Shown piece by piece: positions 50,201 to 57,599 of a stretch of 64,000 nt of DNA. Numbering within the stretch: position 1 is the first letter of the stretch; every line of letters begins with the position of its first letter. The position numbers and the translations under genes were made by a program. The notes under the pieces are model-generated. The model did no database searches and had not been told where the DNA came from. It worked only from the letters and a program-made list of their open reading frames with translations. This DNA is from Panonychus citri. Lineage: Eukaryota; Arthropoda; Arachnida; Trombidiformes; Tetranychidae. The stretch is from the NCBI RefSeq assembly GCF_014898815.1, contig NW_026515529.1:248001-312000 (forward strand), written 5' to 3'.

Positions 50201-53200
50201 TTGATCTCCTTTGCGCTTGATTGTCATTGTTGGTGTTGTTTGTTGATGGGGGAGAGTTTGTCGAAGTCGTTGAAGTACCTTGGGGTCTAGAAGCGTTATT
50301 AGACTTAGAAAAGAGTCTTCTACTATTTGTAGGAGACGGAAAGGTTTCATTACTTTTGACAGGGGAATCATTCCATTTAGACATTTGTTCACCAATTTGA
50401 TCAATTGTTTCGTAGCTACTATCATGAGATAATTTGAATCTAAGCTTAGGAGGAAGGGTAAAAACAATACACAAGGCGATTGATCTTTCATCTATCTTAG
50501 GGTTAATTGTTCGGGCTAAAGCTTTGAACTTCTCGATGTATTTAATAACATCAGTTCCTTTTTTGAACTCTGAATTATAAAATTCTGACAAAGCTTTTGA
50601 TTTTTCTTGCTTACCGATGTAAGTTGATCGAAGACGGGAACAAAGATCTTTAAATGAGATCTTCCGATCCTCTTCTATCCACTTTCTCAGCGAAGCATTC
50701 ATATGTTGAGGTAAATTTACACCTAAAGCACGAATACTATCCTTATTATTCAGATCTTTCCAAAAGATTTTATTTTCAATTTCATTTAACCAAGTGTTCA
50801 AACTGAGGTTTGAATTGGCGAAGGGAAATTGAATTGTTTCCCAGGATAAACAAGCGTTAGTAATAACAACTGGTTTTTCCTTAGGTTTTCTACTTGACCT
50901 TGTCCTAACCCTGTTAAGCGGAATTGAATCTATTTCAGATTCTGACTCAGAATTGAAGAAATTGGGTTCAGGATTCTCTTCTTCATCATCTTCTTCTTCA
51001 CTAGAGAAATCTTCAAAAACGCTATTAGATGGTTCAACCAATTTAAGATAAATTTTCCTTTGATCAGGAAGAAATTCTGTTAAATCTGAAGCACAAAGTG
51101 TCTTACCTCTGAAAGCTTGAGCTTTAATTAGAAGCTGAATATGTTTTTCAGTCATACCTGCAGATCTAAGTTGTTTCATTAGGGTTGGGCATTCCAACCA
51201 TTTTTCGTTGAATAAGGTATCTTTTTTGAAATCACTTTTATCTTTAATGGCTTCGTGATGAAGAGCCATCGAGATTATTGCTTGATTCACTCTTTTTGCG
51301 AGGATATTAGGTTTTGAGTCAGCGGGTATACCGACTGCTCGTTGAAAGATGATCTTGTTGGCGTCATTTGAGGCCCAATCTACTGCAGTGATCTGATGAG
51401 ACATTGTGGTATTGACAACAAGAGTGTGAGTGCTGTTGGTTGATGAATACGATGAAGATGATGGTGATGTTGGAAGAGCAAGTTGTTGTGTTGGAGGAAA
51501 AATAGACTCTAATAACTGTTGATTAGATTGTTCGGAGAGATCAAGGATTTGTTCTGAAGATGATGTTGGATCAGTTAATGATGTTGGATCAGACATAAAG
51601 TTATTTTATCACAAGACACAATTTACAAAAGCTTAAAGCTTAATTAACAAACGGTATGAATTTGAACTATCACCACGTTGAAAACACGTTTCCAAATAGA
51701 CACAGAGGAAAAAGGAAAAGGAAATTGACCCAAAGCGATCGCTCTGTAGTCTATAGGTAGTAACAATGAAGGGAGGGGGAAAAAACAAGAACCGGCATCT
51801 CCACCATTTGTAAGAGACTTGACAAGAACTCTAAAGGGTCGGATCTTCTTAATTAATTCCACTCTTCATTGAGTAACAAATAACAATTAATTATTTACCC
51901 AATTTTAATTTATTGATATAAATATTCTGGCGTATGTAACAATTAAAGGTTTCATAGGAAAACGTGTAGATTAGTAATAAAGAGGAAACAGTAAAGATGG
52001 GACTAACTGTAGTTAATTATACGTGGGGTGAGAAGTGACTGAGGATCAAGTAATTGATACTGAGTGATCAATGATGATAAGGATGATGAAGTATTTAAGG
52101 AGTTTGCAAAGGAAACGGAAATACTGTAATGTATTGCACAATAATAATAACATGATTAAAAAGGGGAAAGAGAGAGTTGATTTGTATGGCAAAGAATGAC
52201 AAAATAAGGTTAAGAGGGAACATTATGAGTTACACCCCTTACAATTGTAAATTGTTACCATTTATTTTTTTTCCAACCTTAATCATAATCAATTATTATA
52301 TACTTAATTACATTGATTTGATAGGTTAATTGTTTGGAAAATGTTTAATCATTATGAATGTAAACTGATCATTATCATTGGCAGGGATTGATATTTAATT
52401 ATGATTAATAAAATCAATGTAAACATTGGAGTTGATTAATTTTCATTATCATTATTAGTTTAATTATCCCAAGGTAATCAAGCTTTTCTCACAGTTAATA
52501 TTTGATATTCCAACTAATCAACTAATTAATTGTTATTCTACTCATCATTATCATCTACCAGTTAATTGATATTTAGAAATTGTGTTAACCTTTAACAATT
52601 AAGTTTCCATGGTAACAAATCAAAAAGTTACGAATTTTTTTCTCGAACTTGGAATTTTTTTTCGTCAATCAATATTAATATAAGAAGTTGATTCAACCCT
52701 TAATTGTTGGTAATTGTCAAAGGTTAATCAACTCTTTCGAGAGATTTGTTTTCAATTAAATATCAACAATTTAATTTCACTCTACAATAATCAACAACTT
52801 GGTTAAAGGTTATCAATGTTTGGGTGAAAGTTAATTGTAATTAAAGTTGATTATTAGAGGGGGAAGATTATTTTTCAGTTAATTTATTGATCATTAAGTT
52901 GATTGTGAAGACAATTTGTTTATCATTTTAATCACAATTTATGATGAAAAACATGATTCCTGTCATTCAATTAGTTTTAATTAAATTTTCCTTCCGATGT
53001 TGATTGTAATTGTACAACAACAACAACATTTGATTGTCAATAAATGTAAATATATTGATTTGATTTGAATTTTTTGTTAACTCTGATGATCAAGAAATGA
53101 TTAAGAAAAGTGATTAAAGTTTAGTTAGCAATTGAGTTAATGGTTTAAAAATGATCACAGTTATTAATTGTTAATCAAATTGTTTACATGTTACTCTGGT

Positions 53201-55211
53201 CTTGCTGTTTAAATTGTATTGCAATTAAAAATTGTTTATCTAGATTGTTGATCAATGTTGTTAAATTGGGTCACTAAATTGTAATAATTGGTTACTGTTA
53301 ATATTGATTGTGTCTTCGTTGATTGTTGTTAAATTGTTTGACCAACCAGACTTAAAGTTAATCATAATAGTAAGACAATTGAAAATGTCAATCAAATTTG
53401 ATTAATATTATTTCAGTCTAAGGATATTTAATTTTGATTATAATCTGTTAACTGTCAACTGGTTTTCATATATTAATATGAAAACAATTAAACCTAAACC
53501 ACAATTAAATAATAATAATGCCAACGATTAAGAAAAATTGAACAGCAACAATTAACTTAATGATTTGAAAATGATCATGAAATTGAACCAAATTAAAAAC
53601 ATAAACTTAATCGTCTCATTGATTAGTAATAACATTTTGTTTTTGACAATCAAATTAATCAAAAACAATTAATTGGTACAAGATTTTTGTCAAGACGGTC
53701 ACAATTATGACAGTTAATCAGTTAATCAGTTAATCAACCATAAGGTTGACAATTAAGACCATTAATCATATGTTTTCAATGTCAGAACAGAAAATTATTT
53801 AATCAACAACTAATAAGAAACATGTCACAACAATTTACTGATTGTGATTAAAGGGAATGGGAAAAGGTGCTAATCAATTAAATTTAATCATTATAAATGA
53901 TAATCAACATGGAATCGCAATCAGTTAACTAATAATATGGATAATCAAATTTAGATGAAAATAACTTTCATCGTAATAATATTTATGATGATTAACAATT
54001 TAATCATTTGATCACCGGAACTAATAATAAACTGATGAAATGATGTAACAATATCATGATGATAAACTAATGGTGATCAATAAATTGTCAACAATTTAAC
54101 GATTATACGAGTAATCAACAGTCTATGATGGCAGAACTAAATTAAATTTAATCATCACCATCATCTTTATGCTTAATCAAGCTGAAGATGATTGTTGAAA
54201 CCTTTGTATCCATTTGATTGTCAGCAATTAGTTTGATTTTTTTTTATACTGTTGTTGATATCAACAAGGTCAATGAATTGATTGAATGTAATTGTTGACC
54301 AAATCGAGTCAAAAATCTGTTTCTTAATCAGTGTCAATGAACAATAATCAGTTAATCATATTAATTATAATAATACAATCTAAATACAAATCAGCTGATT
54401 AACCAGTAAATCGTAATAGCAACAATTTAAATAACTAAAGTGTCAAAATTATGATAGTGATTAATCAAAATTATCTCATGAAAGTTAAAATTCATTCACA
54501 CCAAAAGTGTCCGATTAAAAAAGTTAATCAAGTAAGTGATTAGTGAATTGTAAATAATGAAAACATTGGGAAAAGGGTTAATTGTTGAGGATAAGTAAGT
54601 GATTGATTTAATTACCTTTCAAAACAAATCGCCACCAATGTTAATACACTGGTGAATACGATGACCGTTTGAAGGTAAAGCAAAGCAGTGCAAAGGTCAT
54701 CGTTGAGAATTGACCATGATGGTGGAGCAATTAACTCAATTAGCTTAATTGGTGCGACGAAAAATCCAACCAGAGAGTCACAAATTGCTAAATTAACAAT
54801 ATAATAATTAACAACCGTTTGCATCTTACGATTAAAAATAACGGTTCCGATTACAATTAAATTGCCAACCAGTGAAAAAATGATCACAATTAAATAGAGG
54901 ATGATGAATATTGAACAAATCAAATTAATCTGAGTGAAATCAAGATATTCAGGATCTGTGATTATCGTTGAATTTGATTCATCACTTTGATTATATTCAA
55001 TAAAAAGGTTTTCATTGATTTGTTCATTAGAGTTAATTTGATTATCATCATTTTCACTAATCACTTGAGAATCAGTTGTTAAGTAATTGTAAGAAGTTGT
55101 GTTGATTATTAAATTGATTAATCCATTGGTAGTTAAAGTTGCTGGTTTTGTTGTTGTTGATTGGATTTTAATTGTTACGCTTGTTGGAAAAGTTAAATTT
55201 CTGTTAATCAT
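34877..55211 (-). CDS. Class A (rhodopsin-like) GPCR, peptide-receptor type, split by a 15.7-kb intron
   Basis: Exons 54616-55211, 38562-38922 and 34877-36073 join in phase to 717 residues. A glycosylated extracellular N-terminus of about 95 residues leads into TM1 with GN (SLVGNLIVIG) and TM2 (NLAICDSLVGFF). Exon 1 ends inside the Arg codon of the E-R-Y (DRY-type) motif, a common intron site in this superfamily. Exon 2 holds TM4-TM5, and exon 3 holds TM6 (FTISWTPYF), TM7 (NPFIY) and a 290-residue Ser/Asn-rich tail. Family features point to a neuropeptide receptor; the ligand cannot be told from sequence alone. Intron 1 contains a complete LTR retrotransposon in the same orientation (41345-52243). 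Intron 2 is 2.5 kb. Confidence 0.88.
36074..38561 (-). other. Intron 2 of the GPCR gene
   Basis: AT-rich DNA with a CAC/CAT triplet microsatellite at about 38156-38212. No coding sequence seen. Confidence 0.8.
38923..41340 (-). other. GPCR intron 1, 3' part
   Basis: Very AT-rich, with dense CAATTAA/TTAATTG words. No gene or repeat recognised between exon 2 and the retrotransposon. Confidence 0.75.
41341..41344. repeat. Target-site duplication ATTG (left copy)
   Basis: ATTG abuts the left LTR and is repeated at 52244-52247 after the right LTR. A 4-bp duplication is normal for Ty3/gypsy-type integrases. Confidence 0.85.
41345..41773 (-). repeat. 3' LTR (left)
   Basis: 429 bp, beginning TGTAAG and ending CTTACA, a 6-bp inverted end. 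It matches 51809-52243 almost completely. Confidence 0.95.
41784..44423 (-). CDS. Retrotransposon accessory ORF: RING/TRAF-like zinc fingers plus DEDDh exonuclease (REX4/ISG20 type)
   Basis: 879 residues in one exon from ATG 44423. Residues of about 70-190 hold Cys/His clusters: a RING-like array starting CLLCCQMARFGIGCSRC and then CGHC, followed by CLNPDC and a TRAF-type finger CIYIDC...CNHINSC. The middle (about 270-560) is low-complexity, rich in Ser, Pro and Asp-Arg-Ser. The C-terminus (about 580-770) is a DEDDh exonuclease: CCAIDTES (D about 606, E about 608), ISIVDASGNVVYNEF, FHGLTWQELKDAPKF, TVDF (D about 694) and EHSPIIDAA (H about 748, D about 753). All five catalytic positions are kept. 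Relatives degrade or trim RNA 3' ends, and ISG20 is antiviral. The stop lies 10 bp before the 3' LTR, so this is element cargo, not a nested host gene. Its role in the element is unknown. Confidence 0.85.
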   Translation of the reverse strand: MPEFLSSQYKSSEGNGISRYPVALFKDLIREKILKRVNVNERIFKVVETKVIPAPGLIDANNIDVEQRETCLLCCQMARFGIGCSRCESAYCGHCAYYLVLIRKCLLNLPIITDRKLLTTNKENFICLNPDCSFENNPVHLVKLDETVRFCLKIKKVKCIYIDCKFIGDYVETCNHINSCTINGDYRVNTDNLGEIFTNPVEPLFPDEYNTIHFSTVLNKTNDPIKERQLELIQLYHNRYTESIADIDEIFADIEKTREEYGLKRNSPFSVITSDPKKSNPPSPSPFSSSSSFTLPQPSQPSHSTTITNKSSKLSSSSSSDNLPLYWTTEEKDQYKKDLESVSKTISEFDAIKRAKKREKEKLRKQRQKANATYVNAPDVPNIVYSSSDIRYRSNQQPNINQPAKPSTIPQTIDRSIEVHRQNDLHRSRDDQSSNSSKSIYQSIDRNRSQQINPSIEKSIYNYKTTEPIIKPVKYIIPYVHPAHHSTPEPIIWPDQQLPQPFKLPVIPDIPDADGYNPSMTPCPQPKSRESFKTAKDARHWRWRSKNKVKVYDYKRSQRNRKYLNLKHAISMKSIHHMLPPKHLVETITQAAVDLDNQNIKCCAIDTESIQINMKDGKIRHAPCWISIVDASGNVVYNEFGRHPKSSVFDFNTRFHGLTWQELKDAPKFKQIRAEAIAVLRRYDRIIVSNQTVDFVNLFISPSDHLELLPKIICVSSYYSCRAKPDEALGLKYISFLLLNTIIQEKEHSPIIDAAFTMYSYLLDYKKIEFVREDNLVHGNGTRRVNGYLQYNYPKNMNMAVLLHAVMEEIEDWPLQLKLHPYMTKAKKEEATELTKYQFSDFIFPIKTVNSLPPPYTFNRELLRPFRRLSTRSRVDEPL
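44479..46435. promoter_or_regulatory. Cluster of GATC-centred palindromes in the retrotransposon
   Basis: Perfect or near-perfect dyads lie at 44479-44490 (GACCGATCGGTC), 44678-44691 (GGACCGATCGGTCC), 45015-45030 (AAGACCGATCGGTCTT) and 46413-46426 (TAACCGATCGGTTA), the last inside outer arms TTAAGACTT / AAGTCTTAA (46403-46435). Two ATCGATCGAT-cored dyads lie at 45331-45366 (outer arms CTGAAAGC / GCTTTCAG) and 46248-46265. Two of them precede each accessory ORF start, and three are followed by AGTCTTA-like words. A further AGCGATCGCT lies in the 5' leader at 51734-51743. They may be promoter, insulator or RNA-hairpin elements. Confidence 0.6.
45543..46061 (-). CDS. Retrotransposon accessory ORF, 172 aa, coiled-coil type, unknown
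   Basis: ATG 46061 to stop 45543, between integrase and the exonuclease ORF. A Ser-rich N-terminus is followed by a long basic helix (VKQIAELQSLIRRTKRELLH, then IKKNTAARKTVVKTLQILKK) and an acidic Ser/Thr/Asp tail. Basic helix plus acidic tail could suit nucleic-acid or Gag binding, but no family is recognised. Spacing from integrase is about 590 bp and from the exonuclease start about 1.1 kb, both filled with palindromic sequence, so each accessory ORF may have its own expression signal. Confidence 0.6.
   Translation of the reverse strand: MNSENRRDSSSSVIIENMSVPNPFNQSESFSANEEIRGHLININLNKSIVMRRVKQIAELQSLIRRTKRELLHIKKNTAARKTVVKTLQILKKKKRFQSIEDLAEKDLFQNWSYIDTSGLRTADDALFTFLKNNNYVSNETPVREQISSSDTTDTSTDEDTSENPGLGPLFQ
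46654..47958 (-). CDS. Retrotransposon integrase
   Basis: 434 residues from the first ATG in this frame; the frame extends upstream to about 48080. The N-terminal zinc domain is HHCC type (HDEPLGGH, then CSTCETC). The catalytic core has D (IDVVGPF), D (QTDNGG) and E (QGAVERLNG), with exactly 35 residues between the second and third. The C-terminal KFKGRYIIIDV resembles the GPY/F module of Ty3/gypsy integrases. This part looks intact. It is separated from the RT frame by stops created at the RNase H deletion, so it would not be made as part of an unbroken polyprotein from this copy. Confidence 0.92.
   Translation of the reverse strand: MAKQISKEIAQQTGNPDLFNFTTIEKFILTAKKPVLSKGEKDIKQAQSEDNFCQQVKQQLKENKLTNKFIERQGIIYRRRKEQKIAIVLPESLKDRVFNAYHDEPLGGHYGFRPTLRRIKEQFWFPLMESFIREKCSTCETCLSYKHKTTNDERPRMMPIPDKPLQRIQIDVVGPFPASSKQNKVLFTCIDYLTKFCFAKAYRNQTHREFIHFLDYITQFVGFPEVIQTDNGGCFVHKFTKEYMKEKGIKHIFSTAFRPQSQGAVERLNGILGTRINMYTLNKRDWDKEIPSIILSYNSTPKESLKASPYQLLFNLNPRIPVENQLDLPSNSHPSNDINQTREEVKLSIIKNQEERLSKTPIKAPPFKVGEFVKKSIEAPDLKVGKKLTPKFKGRYIIIDVKDSCAKIIDTLTQETEIVNFKRLKRILNRLERK
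48065..49366 (-). CDS. Retrotransposon reverse transcriptase with truncated RNase H
   Basis: 433 residues from the first ATG; the same frame is open further upstream, overlapping the end of gag-protease by well over 150 bp, so it is probably expressed by frameshifting. RT motifs: SPAFLVPKPNGSWRLVTSF, ITIDLAQGFHQI, LPMGLADSPAYFQ, the YIDD active site and FLGHIIS. The RNase H domain starts normally (MVDASSIAVGGML...RPVSYFGKKL) but stops shortly after KHQLAYTI. The TDH-containing remainder is absent, and the next frame resumes in the linker before integrase. A direct repeat ACAATAGTA sits at the join (about 48070-48090), pointing to deletion between short repeats. Confidence 0.92.
   Translation of the reverse strand: MMANHISEVDYDKQIIKRKIDQRREEFPEAILDFQQEIRKGISKDLTTAEQKAMKDFLTDNQNIFSRHKYDLGAVSPDIVDIKIDIGLNPVPQCRPYRLGPKKREILDAKIKELLDNDIIEPSNSRGGSPAFLVPKPNGSWRLVTSFQELNALCRTRQYPMPNVDDQIQALNGYNYFITIDLAQGFHQIVLRPSERDKVSFVTEVGLYRYKRLPMGLADSPAYFQEFVNRILGDMLYKSCLAYIDDVIIFGKTFNDLLINAKKVFDRLSQYGLKIQLAKSQFGHKEVKFLGHIISGTYIRPDPSKVERLKQFEPPRDIKALQSQLGLFNYLAKFIPNYATLASDLFALCSKRNGKFKWLPKHTAIWKQIKEALIKDCELCQFDPHKEHKLMVDASSIAVGGMLLQLEDGNWRPVSYFGKKLAKHQLAYTIVLQ
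49437..51596 (-). CDS. Retrotransposon Gag-protease
   Basis: 719 residues from ATG 51596, about 210 bp after the primer binding site. An acidic N-terminal half is followed by a capsid-like helical region (WLNEIENKIFWKDL...LRKWIEEDRKISFKDLCSRL). An Asn/Gln/Arg-rich linker and one CCHC zinc knuckle (CEKCGKSDHVTNDC) come next. After it comes an aspartic protease with the active-site triad VDSGAGTS and the late LGHNF motif (ILG-type flap end). Pol lies in a different frame overlapping the C-terminus. No disruption seen. Confidence 0.9.
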   Translation of the reverse strand: MSDPTSLTDPTSSSEQILDLSEQSNQQLLESIFPPTQQLALPTSPSSSSYSSTNSTHTLVVNTTMSHQITAVDWASNDANKIIFQRAVGIPADSKPNILAKRVNQAIISMALHHEAIKDKSDFKKDTLFNEKWLECPTLMKQLRSAGMTEKHIQLLIKAQAFRGKTLCASDLTEFLPDQRKIYLKLVEPSNSVFEDFSSEEEDDEEENPEPNFFNSESESEIDSIPLNRVRTRSSRKPKEKPVVITNACLSWETIQFPFANSNLSLNTWLNEIENKIFWKDLNNKDSIRALGVNLPQHMNASLRKWIEEDRKISFKDLCSRLRSTYIGKQEKSKALSEFYNSEFKKGTDVIKYIEKFKALARTINPKIDERSIALCIVFTLPPKLRFKLSHDSSYETIDQIGEQMSKWNDSPVKSNETFPSPTNSRRLFSKSNNASRPQGTSTTSTNSPPSTNNTNNDNQAQRRSNQQRNNNRNSNYQQRQRSSSKRNYNTNNNGTDTKCEKCGKSDHVTNDCNASNRDNSSASNVQSHFHMGNSAAHQGNPTDPLINISIEDNPNIKQLRAMVDSGAGTSLIKKDIADRLNLKVYYKPINFFGLHGNSKPKPCIGVTQIYVKVWPDYFKGSIRLYVFDDLLYDMILGHNFMFLTSTSILSAPQGQFVIQRHGEPMKVSMRIPGPSTWNYLFNQAFPRIFGKQICFSSEPFINTNIIIFSNPHPSSNCS
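51791..51806 (-). other. Primer binding site, tRNA-Ala-like
   Basis: Two bases inside the 5' LTR, the element's sense strand reads TGGTGGAGATGCCGGT: TGG (CCA end), one discriminator base, a 7-nt acceptor strand GGAGATG and T-stem CCGG. This layout fits priming by a tRNA whose 3' end is CCGGCATCTCCACCA. From memory that is an alanine tRNA, which is an inference. Confidence 0.7.
51809..52243 (-). repeat. 5' LTR (right)
   Basis: 435 bp, TGTAAG...CTTACA, nearly identical to 41345-41773. Differences are two small insertions around 51979-52035 and one base near 52081. Confidence 0.95.
52244..52247. repeat. Target-site duplication ATTG (right copy)
   Basis: Equals 41341-41344. Confidence 0.85.
52248..54615 (-). 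other. GPCR intron 1, 5' part
   Basis: AT-rich intron DNA of the same character as 38923-41340, which it joined before the retrotransposon arrived. No gene recognised. Confidence 0.8.
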
Positions 55212-55813
55212 TTGAATCTTTGGGCAAAATTAATCACTAAATGATTAAGAAACTGCGTTTAAATTGTTAGTTGATGATCAACATGATAATGAGAACGATG
55301 ATGAGGATGATTATCGACTGAACGATTTACTGAACATCATTGAACTGAGAATTTATATTTTCCTTCTCGAATTGAGTCGATGCTTAGAACTTTTTTTTCT
55401 CTCTCACTTTCGAGCAAACTCTTAGTTAGAACTTTTTTCGGTGGAATTTTTTTTTCTTCCTCATGATTATTACATGAATTCTTATGAAAAGGAAACTGTT
55501 GATTTTCTTGAACATCATATCGAACTTATGATTCTATGTTTACTTTTATAATGTTTAGAACTTTTTTCTCTTGTTTTTTTCTTCATTTTTTTCGAAAACG
55601 GAAATTCGAGGAAAAGTTAAGAACTTTTCTTGTAAAAAAGAGGAAAAATTGGGAAAATAAACAGTTGATCAGATTGATTGTTGTGAAATGAAATTATTGA
55701 TTTATTAATGATACTAATAATGATAATTGGTTATAATTAAACAAATTGCATTTTGAAATCTGAGTTTGTTGTTTTGTGTTTTTTTTTGTTGGTGTTTTAT
55801 TTGTGTGTGACAT
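55212..55813. promoter_or_regulatory. Spacer between GPCR start and upstream cuticle gene
   Basis: Holds the GPCR 5' UTR/promoter and the 3' UTR of the cuticle gene, both on the minus strand. T-rich tracts at 55395-55460 and 55570-55600 stand out. No TATA-like box could be assigned. Confidence 0.4.
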
Positions 55814-56512
55814 TTACCAAGCGGTAGCGTAAGGGGCAGCGTAACCATGGGCTGCGAATGGGGCGTAAGCGTATGGGGCAGCGGGGATGGCAGTAAGAGC
55901 TTGGTGTTTGGTGATGGTGGCAACTGGAACTGAGGTTGGCACGTATCCATTTCGGACTATTGATGGACCTTCTTGGTAGGTGGTGTATCCAGGTCGGGTA
56001 ACTGTGTATTGGGCAACAGCGGGAATGGCATAGGTGGCACCTAAAGATACACAAATAAAGATGATGATGATGAGAATGATGAGAATGATGATTGATGGTC
56101 AGTTTGATGTAAACAAGAGCACAGACACAAGGAAAGGGAGTGAATGAGGATGAGGGTTTAGGTGGGATCACTTTTGGTCACAAGGTGGAGGTCAGTTGGT
56201 GGGAGGTTTACATACCTGGAGTTGACCAGTCTGATCGGGTGAATCGTGATTCTGGGACATTGAAAGCGTGTTGGGTGATTCCGGTTTTAACTACTGTTGG
56301 AATTGAAACTGGAGCTTGAGCGACACCAGTAACGATGGCGGCGGCTGGAGCGTGGATGTAGCTACCGTAGGCAACTGAGAAGAGAACTGCGAAAATGATC
56401 TGAGAATTGGGAAGAGAAACAAGATGAAAAGAAGATAAATTAACAGCACAATTTAGATGATTAAAGAAATTAACAAATATCAATTGAAATATTAATTTAC
56501 CATTGATTGCAT
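55814..56512 (-). CDS. Cuticle protein (Ala/Val/Pro-rich), copy 1
   Basis: Three exons: 56501-56512 (only 12 nt, MQSM), 56216-56399 and 55814-56040, giving 140 residues. The first two exons form a signal peptide (MQSM-IIFAVLFSVAYGS) followed by IHAPAAAIVTG and a repeat-rich secreted chain of Ala, Val, Pro, Thr and Tyr, ending APYATAW. There is no Rebers-Riddiford chitin-binding consensus; it fits low-complexity, AAP-type arthropod cuticle proteins. Codon use is GC3-rich compared with neighbouring genes, typical of high expression. The paralogue at 63317 shares the 12-nt first exon and promoter, in opposite orientation. Confidence 0.85.
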
Positions 56513-56635
56513 GTTGAGTTTTGTTTGTGTTTGTTGATTTCTCGTTGAAATGAAAATGAAAAGTTTTTTTGTCTATTTGTTTTACTCTTGGGATAACCGC
56601 TAATCCGAATGGCCTGAGAATCCAACTAACGCTAC

Positions 56636-56643
56636 TTTATATA
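56636..56643 (-). promoter_or_regulatory. TATA box of cuticle gene copy 1
   Basis: TATATAAA on the minus strand, 124 bp before the ATG, followed by GGCCATTCGG. The same arrangement occurs before copy 2. Confidence 0.75.
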
Positions 56644-56957
56644 CTGATCGGCCTGTGTCCACACCCATGTCCATTCGTTAGTATTTTTCACAAGGTCAAC
56701 TCCATCCCTCTCACTCACTCACTTTTACTCTCTTACATCAGATTCTTGATATTAACTTTGATACTTTTAATTTCTTTCCTTTTTCAAAGGGAATTGGAAA
56801 AAGAAAGAGAAAATTCTGAACACCTCCTCCCAATCATCTCTTTCTTTTCTTCTTCTTCTTTCCTTACTATTTTCCCTTTTAGATGCGAAACACGAGCAAA
56901 GAAAGAGAAAGAAAGAGATGAGGATGATAAAGAGATGAAAAAAGAGAAAGTATCAGT

Positions 56958-57000
<43 letters not shown>

Positions 57001-57599
57001 TCGAGGGTGGGGATAAGTGAGCAAAAGTGAGAGAAGAAGATCAAGATGAAAGGATGATGATGAAAACGAACTCAATCATTTTATCTTCTTCCTCTTTCTT
57101 TTTTTTCTCTCTCTCTCTCTTCTCCATCTTCATCTATTCTTTCTTCTCTATCTTTCTCTTTTTCTTTTCATCATCTCAAAAATCTGAATAAGAAAGAGAA
57201 ACCGAAAGAACCGAAAAATTCCAGGTCAATATCATTTTTTTTCTGTAGATGAACAACTTTTCCTGCCACTTCGATAGCCGAACTCATTGGGCTTCGCTCG
57301 AGGTCATTCAGGGTGAACCGAGCCTTTCAATCCTATTTTTCATCCTCCTCTTCACCATTATCATCAATTTTGCATCAGAAAAATAAGAAAAAAAAACTCG
57401 TTTCAATTTAAGGCGAAATAGGAAGAAGATGAAAAAAGACGAAAATCGAAAGGAAAATTAAATTTTCGAACGTAAGAAAAAGCCTTCGTTCTAACGATCG
57501 CTTTTTCCCTCTCAATCATCTCTTTCTTTTCTTGATCTACATCTTTCTTATCATCATTTAGCTCTTTCTCTTCATCATCTTTCTCTTTCTCTTTCTCTT
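56644..57599. other. Purine/pyrimidine-asymmetric flank of cuticle copy 1
   Basis: Upstream region with long GA- and CT-rich runs (GA dinucleotides at about 56967-56997, CT at about 57105-57120). The mirrored flank of copy 2 (62469-63192) has the same character. Open frames here are low-complexity only. Confidence 0.5.

Larger units (their letters stand above)
41345..52243 (-). mobile_element. Ty3/gypsy-type LTR retrotransposon with two accessory ORFs
   Basis: 10.9 kb, transcribed on the minus strand. Order in its own sense: 5' LTR, primer binding site, gag-protease (49437-51596), reverse transcriptase (48065-49366), integrase (46654-47958), a 172-aa ORF (45543-46061), an 879-aa zinc-finger/exonuclease ORF (41784-44423), 3' LTR. 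The order protease-RT-integrase and the 4-bp target duplication place it in Ty3/gypsy. LTRs differ by about one substitution and three small indels in 430 bp, so insertion was recent. RNase H is mostly deleted and no clear polypurine tract precedes the 3' LTR, so this copy may not be autonomous. No envelope-like ORF is present. Confidence 0.93.

Noticed and set aside
56569..57044. ORFs on both strands through GA/CT repeats
   Set aside because: Low-complexity translations of a dinucleotide repeat in the cuticle gene promoter region.
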